Positions 8,085-15,010 of a stretch of DNA of 39,412 bases are shown here, one piece after another. The position numbers and the translations under genes were made by a program. The DNA is from Cyanobium sp. N5-Cardenillas. Its GTDB lineage: Bacteria; Cyanobacteriota; Cyanobacteriia; PCC-6307; Cyanobiaceae. Position 1 is the stretch's first letter. Every line of letters begins with the position of its first letter. Location: the NCBI RefSeq assembly GCF_024345515.1, contig NZ_JAGQBG010000002.1:1-39412 (forward strand), written 5' to 3'. The notes beneath the pieces were generated by a model that did not search any database, was not told the origin of the DNA, and saw nothing but the letters and a program-made list of their open reading frames with translations.

Positions 8085-9116
8085 ATGAGCCCATTCCCCC
8101 TGGTCTCGGTGGTGATGCCGCTCTACAACTCCGCCGCCACGGTGAGGGAAAGCCTGGAATCCGTTCTCAGCCAGACCTATCCCAACCTGGAGATCCTGGT
8201 GGTGAACGACGGCTCCACCGATGACGGGGTGGCGATCTGCCAGGGGTACGAGGACGGGCGCGTTCGGGTGGTGCATCAGCAGAACCGGGGACTGGCCGGG
8301 GCACGGAACACCGGCATCCGGCAGGCCAAAGGGGAGTTCCTGGGGTTTCTGGACAGCGATGACCTGTGGCTGCCCTCCAAGGTGGAGCGCCATGTGGCCC
8401 ATCTGCAGGCCCGACCGGAGGTGGGTGTCAGCTTTTCCCGCTCCGGATTCATTGATGAGAGCTCCAGGCCGATCGGGATCTACCAGATGCCGAGGCTGCA
8501 GGACATCACCCCGGAGATCGTCTTCTGCCGCAACCCGATCGGCAATGGTTCGGCGGTGGTGATCCGCCGGGACGTCTTCGCCGCCATTCGCTTTGAAGCG
8601 AATCTCTATGGCGACGTGGAAGACTTCTACTTTGACGACACCTTTCGACAGTCCGAAGACATCGAGTGCTGGCTGCGGATTGCGCTCCAGACCCACTGGC
8701 GCATCGAGGGCATCCCCGAGGCACTGACGCTCTACCGCATCAGTGACGGCGGACTCTCGGCCAACCTGATGAAGCAGTACGCCTCCTGGGAGCGGGTTCT
8801 GCTCAAGACCGAAACCAGCCACCCGGACTTCGTCGCCCAATGGGGTTCCAGGGCCCGCGCCTATCAGCTGCGCTACCTGGCCCGCCGGGCCACCCGCCAG
8901 CGGGACGGCGCCCTGGCCGTGCGCCTGCTGCACCAATCCCTGGCCACCGACTGGAGGGTGCTGCTGGAGGAACCGCGACGCACCCTGATCACCCTCCTGG
9001 CCGCCTACCTGCTGCTGGTGTTGCCCGAAGGCCCCTATCGCTGGCTGGAGGGCCGGATGCTGCGCTCGACGGGGGCCAGCCAGCAGCGACGCATGCGCGG
9101 GGAACTCGGCCGATGA
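8085..9116 (+). CDS. Glycosyltransferase family 2 (GT-A fold), second of a tandem pair
   Basis: A 343-residue GT2 enzyme with VSVVMPLYNSAATVRESLES, VVNDGSTDDG and GFLDSDDLWLPSKVERH carrying the D-S-D metal motif. After the catalytic domain it has the same extension as the upstream gene (LRYLARRATRQ, then TDWRVLLEEPRRT), supporting tandem duplication followed by divergence. Relative to its partner it carries a longer insert around residues 165-185 (EANLYGDVEDFYFDD). It begins 10 bp after the previous stop and ends in an ATGA overlap with the Alg14-like gene. Probably a second sugar-adding step in the same repeat unit. Confidence 0.87.
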   Translation: MSPFPLVSVVMPLYNSAATVRESLESVLSQTYPNLEILVVNDGSTDDGVAICQGYEDGRVRVVHQQNRGLAGARNTGIRQAKGEFLGFLDSDDLWLPSKVERHVAHLQARPEVGVSFSRSGFIDESSRPIGIYQMPRLQDITPEIVFCRNPIGNGSAVVIRRDVFAAIRFEANLYGDVEDFYFDDTFRQSEDIECWLRIALQTHWRIEGIPEALTLYRISDGGLSANLMKQYASWERVLLKTETSHPDFVAQWGSRARAYQLRYLARRATRQRDGALAVRLLHQSLATDWRVLLEEPRRTLITLLAAYLLLVLPEGPYRWLEGRMLRSTGASQQRRMRGELGR

Positions 9117-9568
9117 AAGTCCTGCTGGTCTGCTCGTCAGGGGGGCATTTCAAGGCGCTGCAGCAGCTGGCCGATTTCTGGCAGCGCCATCCCCACCTGT
9201 GGGTCACGTTTCGAACGGCCACCACGGAAACGGCCCTGGCCCAGGACCATGTGCTCTGGGCCCACAGCCCCACGAACCGCAACCTGCCGAATCTGCTGCG
9301 CAACCTCTGGCTGGCCCTTCAGGTGATCCGCAGCGAGCGGCCGGACGTGATCCTCTCCACCGGCGCAGGAGTGGCCGTTCCCTTTCTTCTGATCGGTAAA
9401 CTGTTCGGATGCAAGACCGTGTTCATCGAGTCCGTGACCCGCATTCAAACGCTCAGTCTTTCGGCCCGACTCGTCCATCCGTGTCTTGATATTCTCTACG
9501 TTCACTGGCCCCAGCTGCAGCTTCGTTATCCCCGGGCCGAACTTGTCCAGAGCAAGATCGGCTCATGA
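9113..9568 (+). CDS. Alg14/PssD-like glycosyltransferase subunit
   Basis: A 151-residue protein with MKVLLVCSSGGHFKALQQL at the start, the glycine-rich acceptor-domain loop of Alg14/PssD proteins, followed by SERPDVILSTGAGVAVPFLL and TVFIESVTRI. Alg14-type subunits hold the N-terminal half of a split GT-B transferase and recruit the Alg13-type catalytic partner to the membrane. That partner is the next gene, overlapping by ATGA. The frame stays open far upstream, but that stretch is the GT2 gene in another frame. The start at 9113 restores the operon's ATGA pattern. Confidence 0.87.
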   Translation: MKVLLVCSSGGHFKALQQLADFWQRHPHLWVTFRTATTETALAQDHVLWAHSPTNRNLPNLLRNLWLALQVIRSERPDVILSTGAGVAVPFLLIGKLFGCKTVFIESVTRIQTLSLSARLVHPCLDILYVHWPQLQLRYPRAELVQSKIGS

Positions 9569-10044
9569 TTCTCGTCAGTGTCGGTACGGAGCAGTTCCCC
9601 TTCAACCGGCTGATGCAGTGGGTTGAGCTGCTGATCCAACAGGAACTTATCAACGAAGACATCATTGTTCAGTACGGTACTTGGACCTTTCTTCCCAGTG
9701 GCACCACGGTTTATCGGTTGGTGAAGGAAGACACCTTTCGATCACTGATTCGGAAAGCACGGGTGGTGATTGCCCATTGCGGTGAGGGCACGGTGCTGTT
9801 GCTTGATGAGATGCAGCAGCCCTTCATCCTTGTGCCACGCAGCGTTCGCTATCAGGAGCATGTCGACGACCACCAGGTGGAACTCGCCCTGGCCCTGGCG
9901 GAAATGGGTGTACCGATTGCCTGGAGTCCGGGTGATCTGGTTCGCTTTCTCCAGGCCCCGTTCAAGACCTCCATCAGTGACGTGACGGACAGTTCGGCCC
10001 AGTCCCTGTGTCGCAGTCTCCAGAGCCATTTTTCTCCGACATGA
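9565..10044 (+). CDS. Alg13/PssE-like glycosyltransferase subunit (GT28 C-terminal domain)
   Basis: A 159-residue protein with the GT28 C-terminal domain. MILVSVGTEQFPFNRLMQWV is the first strand, VVIAHCGEGTVLLL replaces the usual S-H-A-G-x-G donor loop, and PFILVPRSVRYQEHVDDHQ matches the donor-binding helix of Alg13, MurG and PssE. Together with the Alg14-like subunit it should form one active transferase at the inner membrane, adding GlcNAc-, glucuronic-acid- or glucose-type sugars in characterised relatives. It ends in ATGA with the STAS-sugar transferase gene. Confidence 0.87.
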   Translation: MILVSVGTEQFPFNRLMQWVELLIQQELINEDIIVQYGTWTFLPSGTTVYRLVKEDTFRSLIRKARVVIAHCGEGTVLLLDEMQQPFILVPRSVRYQEHVDDHQVELALALAEMGVPIAWSPGDLVRFLQAPFKTSISDVTDSSAQSLCRSLQSHFSPT

Positions 10045-11045
10045 TGGCTCGCCCGTCCCCCTCCCAGTCTGCTTTCGTCAGGACCGTCCAGAACGGCATC
10101 CTGTTCCTCCATCTGCCCCCCAGGCTCACCGTCAGCGAAGCCGTGGCCTTGCGTGCCGGGTTCGCCGACTGGCTGGCTGAGGTGGATGGTCTGCGGCAGG
10201 TGGTCCTGGATTTCGGCCGCACCGCCATCATCGACAGCAGCGGCATTGGCGCCCTGGTGGGCGCCATCAAAACCGCCCAGCAGCACGCCATTCCTCTCAG
10301 TGCCTGGAGCCTGCACCGGCAGGTGTTCCTGGCGCTGCAGATGACGGGGCTGGAGAAGGTGCTGCCGGTGGCGGCCCATTCCGAGGGCCTGCTTCCCCAG
10401 CTCTCGCACGTCGAAGATCAACGCCCACCCCTGACGCACCCATCGGTGCGTTCCGGACTCAAGCGGTTCATGGACATCTGTGGTGCGCTGATCGGACTTG
10501 GCGTCACGGCGTTGCTGTTCCTGCCGCTGGCGTTGGTTATCCGTCTGGACAGCCCGGGGCCGATCCTGTTCAGCCAGGTTCGCTGCGGCTGGATGGGCCG
10601 CCATTTCCGCATCTGGAAGTTCCGCTCGATGGTCAGCAATGCCGAGACACTCAAAGGCACCGTGGCGAACCAGGCCCAGGGCGCCTTCTTCAAGAACGAC
10701 AACGACCCAAGGATCACCAGGGTGGGCCGGATCCTGCGCAAGACCAGCCTGGATGAGCTGCCCCAGTTCTGGAATGTGCTGATCGGTGACATGAGCCTGA
10801 TCGGAACCCGGCCCGCCACACCCGACGAGGTCCTTCGCTATGCCATTCCAAGCTGGCAGCGATTCGATGTGCGCCCCGGGCTCAGTGGCGAATGGCAGGT
10901 GAGTGGCAGGTCATCAATCCGTGATTTTGAAGATGTGATCAGGCTCGATCTCAGGTACCAACAGAATTGGAGCCTGGGCTATGATCTGAAACTCATCGTC
11001 AAGACGTTCCTTGTCCTGCTGAGCAAGGATTCGGGGGCCGCGTGA
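10041..11045 (+). CDS. STAS domain fused to priming sugar-phosphate transferase (WbaP/PssY-like)
   Basis: A 334-residue two-domain protein. Residues about 10-115 form a STAS domain of the SpoIIAA/RsbV type; IIDSSGIGALVG (63-74) carries the D-S-S-G loop whose serine is phosphorylated in anti-sigma antagonists. From about 137 onward it is a bacterial sugar transferase: a membrane segment near 145-168, DSPGPILFSQVRCG, KFRSMVSNAE, the D-E catalytic pair in SLDELPQFWNVL (D238-E239), MSLIGTRPA and RPGLSGEWQVSGR. Such enzymes load the first sugar-1-phosphate onto undecaprenyl phosphate, committing the cell to polymer synthesis. The ATG at 10041 gives an ATGA overlap with the previous stop. The next gene is an anti-sigma-type kinase overlapping by GTGA. 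Inference: kinase binding or serine phosphorylation gates priming activity. Confidence 0.9.
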   Translation: MMARPSPSQSAFVRTVQNGILFLHLPPRLTVSEAVALRAGFADWLAEVDGLRQVVLDFGRTAIIDSSGIGALVGAIKTAQQHAIPLSAWSLHRQVFLALQMTGLEKVLPVAAHSEGLLPQLSHVEDQRPPLTHPSVRSGLKRFMDICGALIGLGVTALLFLPLALVIRLDSPGPILFSQVRCGWMGRHFRIWKFRSMVSNAETLKGTVANQAQGAFFKNDNDPRITRVGRILRKTSLDELPQFWNVLIGDMSLIGTRPATPDEVLRYAIPSWQRFDVRPGLSGEWQVSGRSSIRDFEDVIRLDLRYQQNWSLGYDLKLIVKTFLVLLSKDSGAA

Positions 11046-11542
11046 ATTCAGGCTTGCCAGTGGATTCACGGCCAACCAAGCGTGAACTTGCCGTCAACAG
11101 CGACCTTGACGAACTGGAGAGCGTACTCACCTGGTTTGAGCGACAAGGCCACCCTGACGTTCCTTCGGATCTATGGATGCAGGCACAGTTGGCACTTGTG
11201 GAAGGCTTCACCAATGCCGTTCGTCATGCCCATGCCCACCTCGCAGCGCCCCAACAGGTTCACCTTTCCCTGCAGATCACCAGCCAGGCGTTCTGCCTTC
11301 AGGTCATCGATCACGGTGAACCCTTCGACTTCACTGCGGCACTGGCAAGGGTGGAAGCGGAGATCACAGCCAGTGGGCAGAATCCTTTGGCCCGTGAGGC
11401 CCATTGGGGACTGGTGATGTTTCTGAAGCTTCAGAAGGAGTACGGATGGACGATCAGCCATTGCAGACGCGATGACGGGCGCAACGAACTCTCCCTGAGC
11501 CACCCTCTCAGGGCCGATGAATCGGCTGATGGGTCATACTGA
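11042..11542 (+). CDS. RsbW/SpoIIAB-like GHKL serine kinase (partner-switch kinase)
   Basis: A 166-residue HATPase_c protein with the short, single-domain layout of anti-sigma serine kinases. The N box is ALVEGFTNAVRHAH (E54, N58), the G1 box VIDHGEPFD (D90, G92) and the G2-like region REAHWGLVMF (G123). No sensor, histidine-phosphorylation or receiver domain is present, so it is not a two-component kinase. It starts at a GTG that overlaps the STAS-transferase stop (GTGA), which implies coupled translation. Known relatives phosphorylate STAS-domain serines and bind the unphosphorylated partner. Here the obvious partner is the fused STAS domain next door. No sigma factor or PP2C phosphatase gene is in the window, so the opposing activity must lie elsewhere. 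Confidence 0.85.
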   Translation: MNSGLPVDSRPTKRELAVNSDLDELESVLTWFERQGHPDVPSDLWMQAQLALVEGFTNAVRHAHAHLAAPQQVHLSLQITSQAFCLQVIDHGEPFDFTAALARVEAEITASGQNPLAREAHWGLVMFLKLQKEYGWTISHCRRDDGRNELSLSHPLRADESADGSY

Positions 11543-11972
11543 AATACTCTGGATGACAGCGGGCGGGTTGGAAGACCGACCAACGGGTCCAGAGGTGGAG
11601 GTAGTAGTTGGTTCCCTCCGGTCCCCGGCCCCAGCCATTGTCCAGTTTCTGGCCCCAGATGATGCTGTTGGCTTCCAGCGCTGCTCGCTTCTCCTTGGGG
11701 AGCTTCAGCAGATCGCCCCGGTAAAGAATTCTTCGGCCCCGGTAGAAGAAACCTGGCTCCATGGCCAGCCCGCGGAGCTTCTCATCCAGCCGGAACCAGA
11801 CTTTCTTGCTCTTGTGCAGCAGCCAGAAGCTCCTTGAGCAGGTTGGCGGTACGGCGTCGTTCTTGTAGCTGTAGAGAACGCCGGGATGGTGGTCCAGGGA
11901 GCCAAGCGATGAAGCCGTGATCTCCAGACCCATGAGCAGAGCGGCAGATGTCCAGGCAGCGATTGGATGCAA
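11508..11972 (-). CDS. Hypothetical small protein, possibly exported
   Basis: Unrecognised protein of up to 154 residues, starting at TTG (complement of 11970-11972) or at ATG 11933 (MGLEITASS). Its composition looks protein-like rather than a shadow: it is rich in Trp, Tyr and Lys, with segments such as KSKKVWFRLDEKL, FFYRGRRILYRGDLL and GPEGTNYYLHLWTRW. The first 20 residues are mildly hydrophobic and could be a weak leader. It is convergent with the kinase gene and its last 35 bp overlap that gene's 3' end. Function unknown. Confidence 0.5.
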   Translation of the reverse strand: MHPIAAWTSAALLMGLEITASSLGSLDHHPGVLYSYKNDAVPPTCSRSFWLLHKSKKVWFRLDEKLRGLAMEPGFFYRGRRILYRGDLLKLPKEKRAALEANSIIWGQKLDNGWGRGPEGTNYYLHLWTRWSVFQPARCHPEYFSMTHQPIHRP

Positions 11973-12104
11973 CCGTCTTCACCGTGCCGGCCATCGCTGT
12001 CAACGTAGCCGCACGGTCGGCGTGGCCAGCCTTGGCCACGGGCCCGTGGCAGCTTTGCGCTGGCTACCCTCAGGGGCCAGCCCCTTGCCGACAGCCACCC
12101 GATC

Positions 12105-12659
12105 GTGGATCCCCGCGCCATCCTGCCCCTGGCCGTTGCCCTGATCGGCTCGATGATCGGGCCGGTACCGGCGCCCTCCCTGGCCGCCGCTCCGCCATCG
12201 GAAACAGCCGCCGTCAGCACGCCATCGCTCCAGCTGGTGCTGAACCGGCGCCAGCGCCTGCTGACGGTGATGGAAGGGGAACGGGAAGTGCGCCGTTTTC
12301 GCGTCGGTGTGGGCATGCCCGGCTGGGAGACACCGGTGGGATCCTTCAGCGTGATCGAGAAAACCGCCTATCCGATCTGGGAGCATCCGGCCAAGGGCGT
12401 GCGCATTCCCCCGGGCCCCACCAATCCCCTCGGTTCCCGTTGGATCGGTTTCCACCGTGACTGCAAGGGCCGGCGCGGTTTCAACGGCCAGGAGCATCTG
12501 GAGGTGAAAGGCTGCGTCACCTCCGGCTTCCATGGCACACCGAATCGCGACAGCGTCGGCGGCGCCGTGTCCCATGGCTGCGTGCGCCTGTTTGACGAGG
12601 ACGTCAAGGAGCTGTTCGAACTGGTTCAGGTGGGCACCCCGGTCACGGTGCTGCCCTGA
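12105..12659 (+). CDS. L,D-transpeptidase (YkuD fold), exported
   Basis: A 184-residue protein with an N-terminal hydrophobic leader (about 5-28 ending S-L-A-A-A). The YkuD catalytic domain begins at LQLVLNRRQRLLTVMEGE. The active-site signature is present as VSHGCVRLFDEDV, with the nucleophilic cysteine and its histidine, and the upstream FHGTPNRDSVGG loop supplies the other conserved histidine. Such enzymes make 3-3 cross-links in peptidoglycan or attach proteins to it in the periplasm. The start is a GTG; an upstream ATG is not available in this frame near the leader. It stands alone on the plus strand before glgA. Confidence 0.85.
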   Translation: MDPRAILPLAVALIGSMIGPVPAPSLAAAPPSETAAVSTPSLQLVLNRRQRLLTVMEGEREVRRFRVGVGMPGWETPVGSFSVIEKTAYPIWEHPAKGVRIPPGPTNPLGSRWIGFHRDCKGRRGFNGQEHLEVKGCVTSGFHGTPNRDSVGGAVSHGCVRLFDEDVKELFELVQVGTPVTVLP

Positions 12660-12668
12660 GCCCGTCGA

Positions 12669-12683
12669 CTCCGGCAGCCGGAG
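12669..12683 (+). terminator. Short GC hairpin after the L,D-transpeptidase gene
   Basis: CTCCGG-CAG-CCGGAG forms a perfect 6-bp stem 10 bp beyond the stop codon. No T-run follows, so termination strength is doubtful. Confidence 0.35.
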
Positions 12684-12733
12684 CCCAGCGGGACAGCCCG
12701 TAGAGTTCCTGGCGCACCAGGGATCGAGCGCGG

Positions 12734-14278
12734 ATGAGGGTTCTGTTTGCCGCTGCGGAGTGCGCTCCGATGATCAAGGTGGGAGGCATGGGTGACGTGG
12801 TGGGTTCCCTGCCACCGGCCCTGGCGGCCCTGGGCCACGACGTCCGGATCATCATGCCGGGCTACGGCAAGTTGTGGAGTCGCCTCAAGATTCCCGCCGA
12901 GCCGATGTGGCGCGGACACGCCATGGGCACCGATTTCGCCATCTACGAAACCCGCCATCCCAGCTGCGGTCTGCCCATCTATCTGGTGGGCCATCCGGTG
13001 TTCGATCCGGAGCGCATCTACGGCGGTGAAGACGAAGACTGGCGCTTCACCTTCTTTGCCAACGCCACGGCTGAATTCGCCTGGAACGGTGGCTGGAAAC
13101 CCCAGGTTCTCCATTGCCACGACTGGCACACCGGCATGATCCCGGTGTGGATGCACCAGGACCCCGAAATCAGCACGGTGTTCACCATCCACAACCTGCG
13201 TTATCAGGGTCCCTGGCGCTGGAAGCTGGATCGGATGACCTGGTGTCCCTGGTACATGCAGGGCGACCACACCATGGCCGCGGCCCTGCTCTACGCCGAC
13301 CGGGTGAATGCCGTCTCGCCCACCTATGCGATGGAGATCCGCACGCCGGAGTACGGCGAGCGCATCGACGGCCTGCTCAATTTCGTCAGCGGCAAATTGC
13401 GCGGCATCCTCAACGGCATCGACACCGAGGCCTGGGATCCCGCCACGGACACCACCCTGCCGGAACCCTTCTCCGCCGACGATCTCTCCGGCCGCAGCGC
13501 CAGCAAGCGACTGCTGCAGGAACGCATGGGGCTGACCGTGAGTCCCCGCAGCTACCTGATGGGCATGGTGAGCCGGCTGGTGGACCAGAAGGGCGTCGAC
13601 CTGCTTCTCCAGGTGGCCGACCGGGTGCTGGCCTACAGCGACAGCCAGTTCGTGGTGCTGGGCACCGGCGACCGCGCCCTGGAATCGGGCCTCTGGCAGA
13701 TGGCGGCCCGCCACCCCGGGCGCTTCGCCGTGTTCCTCACCTACGACGATGCCCTCTCGCGCCTGATCTACGCGGGCAGCGACGCCTTCCTGATGCCGAG
13801 TCGATTCGAGCCCTGCGGCATCAGTCAGATGCTGGCCATGCGCTACGGCTCGATACCGGTGGTGCGCCGCGTCGGCGGACTGGTGGACACCGTGCCCCCC
13901 AACGACCCGACCGCCGGCACCGGCACGGGCTACGGCTTCGATCGCTACGAAGCCATCGACTTCTACACGACGATCGTGCGCTCCTGGGAGGCCTACCGCA
14001 ACGAGCCCAGCTGGCAGGAGCTGCAACGCCGGGCCATGACCACCGACTTCAGCTGGAACCGCTCGGCCCTGGAGTACGACGCCATGTACCGGGAGGTCTG
14101 CGGCGTCAAGGAGCCCACCCCCGACGCCGCCCAGGTGGAGCGCTTCTCCCAAGGCCAGGGCGCCGACCCCAGCCTGTTGCACGACGAGCCCAGGCCGGAT
14201 GTGGTCACCAAGGAGCCCCCGCCGGCCCCGCGCCCCCGCAACCCCCTGGCCCTGCTGCGCCGCCGCAACGACTCCTGA
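12734..14278 (+). CDS. glgA: Glycogen synthase (ADP-glucose type, GT5)
   Basis: A 514-residue GT-B enzyme that extends alpha-1,4-glucan from ADP-glucose in the cytoplasm. [18 protein letters not shown] contains the ADP-glucose-binding K-x-G-G (K15-G18). [42 protein letters not shown] and [17 protein letters not shown] are further family signatures, the last with the donor-binding Glu and Cys-Gly-Ile. Beyond the catalytic domain there is a tail of about 50 residues rich in Pro/Asp/Glu ending in basic residues, longer than the shortest bacterial GlgA proteins. The ATG at 12734 puts the first beta strand at residue 1. It is followed 24 bp later by a membrane protein gene and murF on the same strand. 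Confidence 0.95.
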   Translation: MRVLFAAAECAPMIKVGGMGDVVGSLPPALAALGHDVRIIMPGYGKLWSRLKIPAEPMWRGHAMGTDFAIYETRHPSCGLPIYLVGHPVFDPERIYGGEDEDWRFTFFANATAEFAWNGGWKPQVLHCHDWHTGMIPVWMHQDPEISTVFTIHNLRYQGPWRWKLDRMTWCPWYMQGDHTMAAALLYADRVNAVSPTYAMEIRTPEYGERIDGLLNFVSGKLRGILNGIDTEAWDPATDTTLPEPFSADDLSGRSASKRLLQERMGLTVSPRSYLMGMVSRLVDQKGVDLLLQVADRVLAYSDSQFVVLGTGDRALESGLWQMAARHPGRFAVFLTYDDALSRLIYAGSDAFLMPSRFEPCGISQMLAMRYGSIPVVRRVGGLVDTVPPNDPTAGTGTGYGFDRYEAIDFYTTIVRSWEAYRNEPSWQELQRRAMTTDFSWNRSALEYDAMYREVCGVKEPTPDAAQVERFSQGQGADPSLLHDEPRPDVVTKEPPPAPRPRNPLALLRRRNDS

Positions 14279-14302
14279 GCCCGCTGCCCGTGTCCGGCGC
14301 CC

Positions 14303-15010
14303 ATGGCTGATCCGGTTCCGCCACCCTCCGATCTGCCGGCGCCCTACGCCAGTCCCTGGGGCCAGCTCGGCAACGCCGCGCGGGCCGTGCTGGCGTCCCT
14401 GCGCCTGAAGCTGCGCGAACTGTGGCGTCGCAATGGGGAAGGCGACCTGTCGGTGCCGGGCTTCTGGCCCCAGGGCCTGGCCCCCCTGTTCTGGCCCCTG
14501 GTGCTGGCGGCCCTGCTGGCACTCGCCCTGGCCCTGGCGGGACAGGTCTGGCGTAGTCTCCCCCACCGTGCGGTGCCGACGACTGGTGAGGCTGCGGTTT
14601 CCCTGCCGCCGGCCCCGGCACCCCAGGGGGCCCCAACCATCACGGCGCCAGCCCTGGAGGCCCCGCCCCCCGTGGCGGTTCAGGAGCCCCCACCGGAGCC
14701 GGAGCCGGAGCCACCACCGCCCCTGGAACTCGACCCCCTCCTGGCCCTGCTGGCCCAGGACGATCCCGACCATCTGATCACCTCGGCCCATCCGGTGCCC
14801 GCCGAAGCCCGGCTGGTGCTGACCATGGCGCCGAGCTACACCGGCCTCAGCGAAGCGAACCGGCGGCGCTGGGCGGAGCGCTGGCAGCAGCGCGCCCTGG
14901 CCCTTGGCTACGAGCGGCTGGAGCTGGTGGACGGTCGGCAGCGGCTGCTGGCCCGCGCGGCCCTGGTGGGTTCCGGCATGATCCTGCTCGATCCCGGTGC
15001 CCCAGGCTGA
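14303..15010 (+). CDS. Hypothetical Pro-rich single-pass membrane protein
   Basis: Unrecognised 235-residue protein. It has a cytoplasmic N-terminal part (about 1-55), one strong membrane segment of Leu/Ala residues near 58-82, a long proline- and glutamate-rich linker (about 92-145) and a small C-terminal folded part (LTMAPSYTGLSEANRRRW through ARAALVGSGMILLDPG). The linker suggests a spacer reaching out from the membrane. It overlaps murF by one base (TGATG), so the two are probably co-translated, and a cell-envelope role is a reasonable guess from position only. Confidence 0.65.
   Translation: MADPVPPPSDLPAPYASPWGQLGNAARAVLASLRLKLRELWRRNGEGDLSVPGFWPQGLAPLFWPLVLAALLALALALAGQVWRSLPHRAVPTTGEAAVSLPPAPAPQGAPTITAPALEAPPPVAVQEPPPEPEPEPPPPLELDPLLALLAQDDPDHLITSAHPVPAEARLVLTMAPSYTGLSEANRRRWAERWQQRALALGYERLELVDGRQRLLARAALVGSGMILLDPGAPG

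Noticed and set aside
7130-9116. The two GT2 genes as a recent recombination artefact or assembly duplication
   Set aside because: The proteins differ throughout the catalytic core and at many tail positions, so this is an old duplication, not a repeated assembly block.
10008-10040. Earlier start for the STAS-sugar transferase
   Set aside because: It would overlap the Alg13-like gene by 37 bases; the ATG at 10041 gives the ATGA junction used across the operon and leaves the STAS domain complete.
13114-14310. Second plus-strand frame inside glgA
   Set aside because: Out-of-frame Arg/Pro/Gly-rich translation; glgA in the other frame is unambiguous.
12626-14791. Long minus-strand open frame of 721 codons opposite glgA
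   Set aside because: It is the antisense shadow of glgA and its neighbour in GC-rich DNA; the translation is low-complexity (Gly, Gln, His, Arg) with no family motif.
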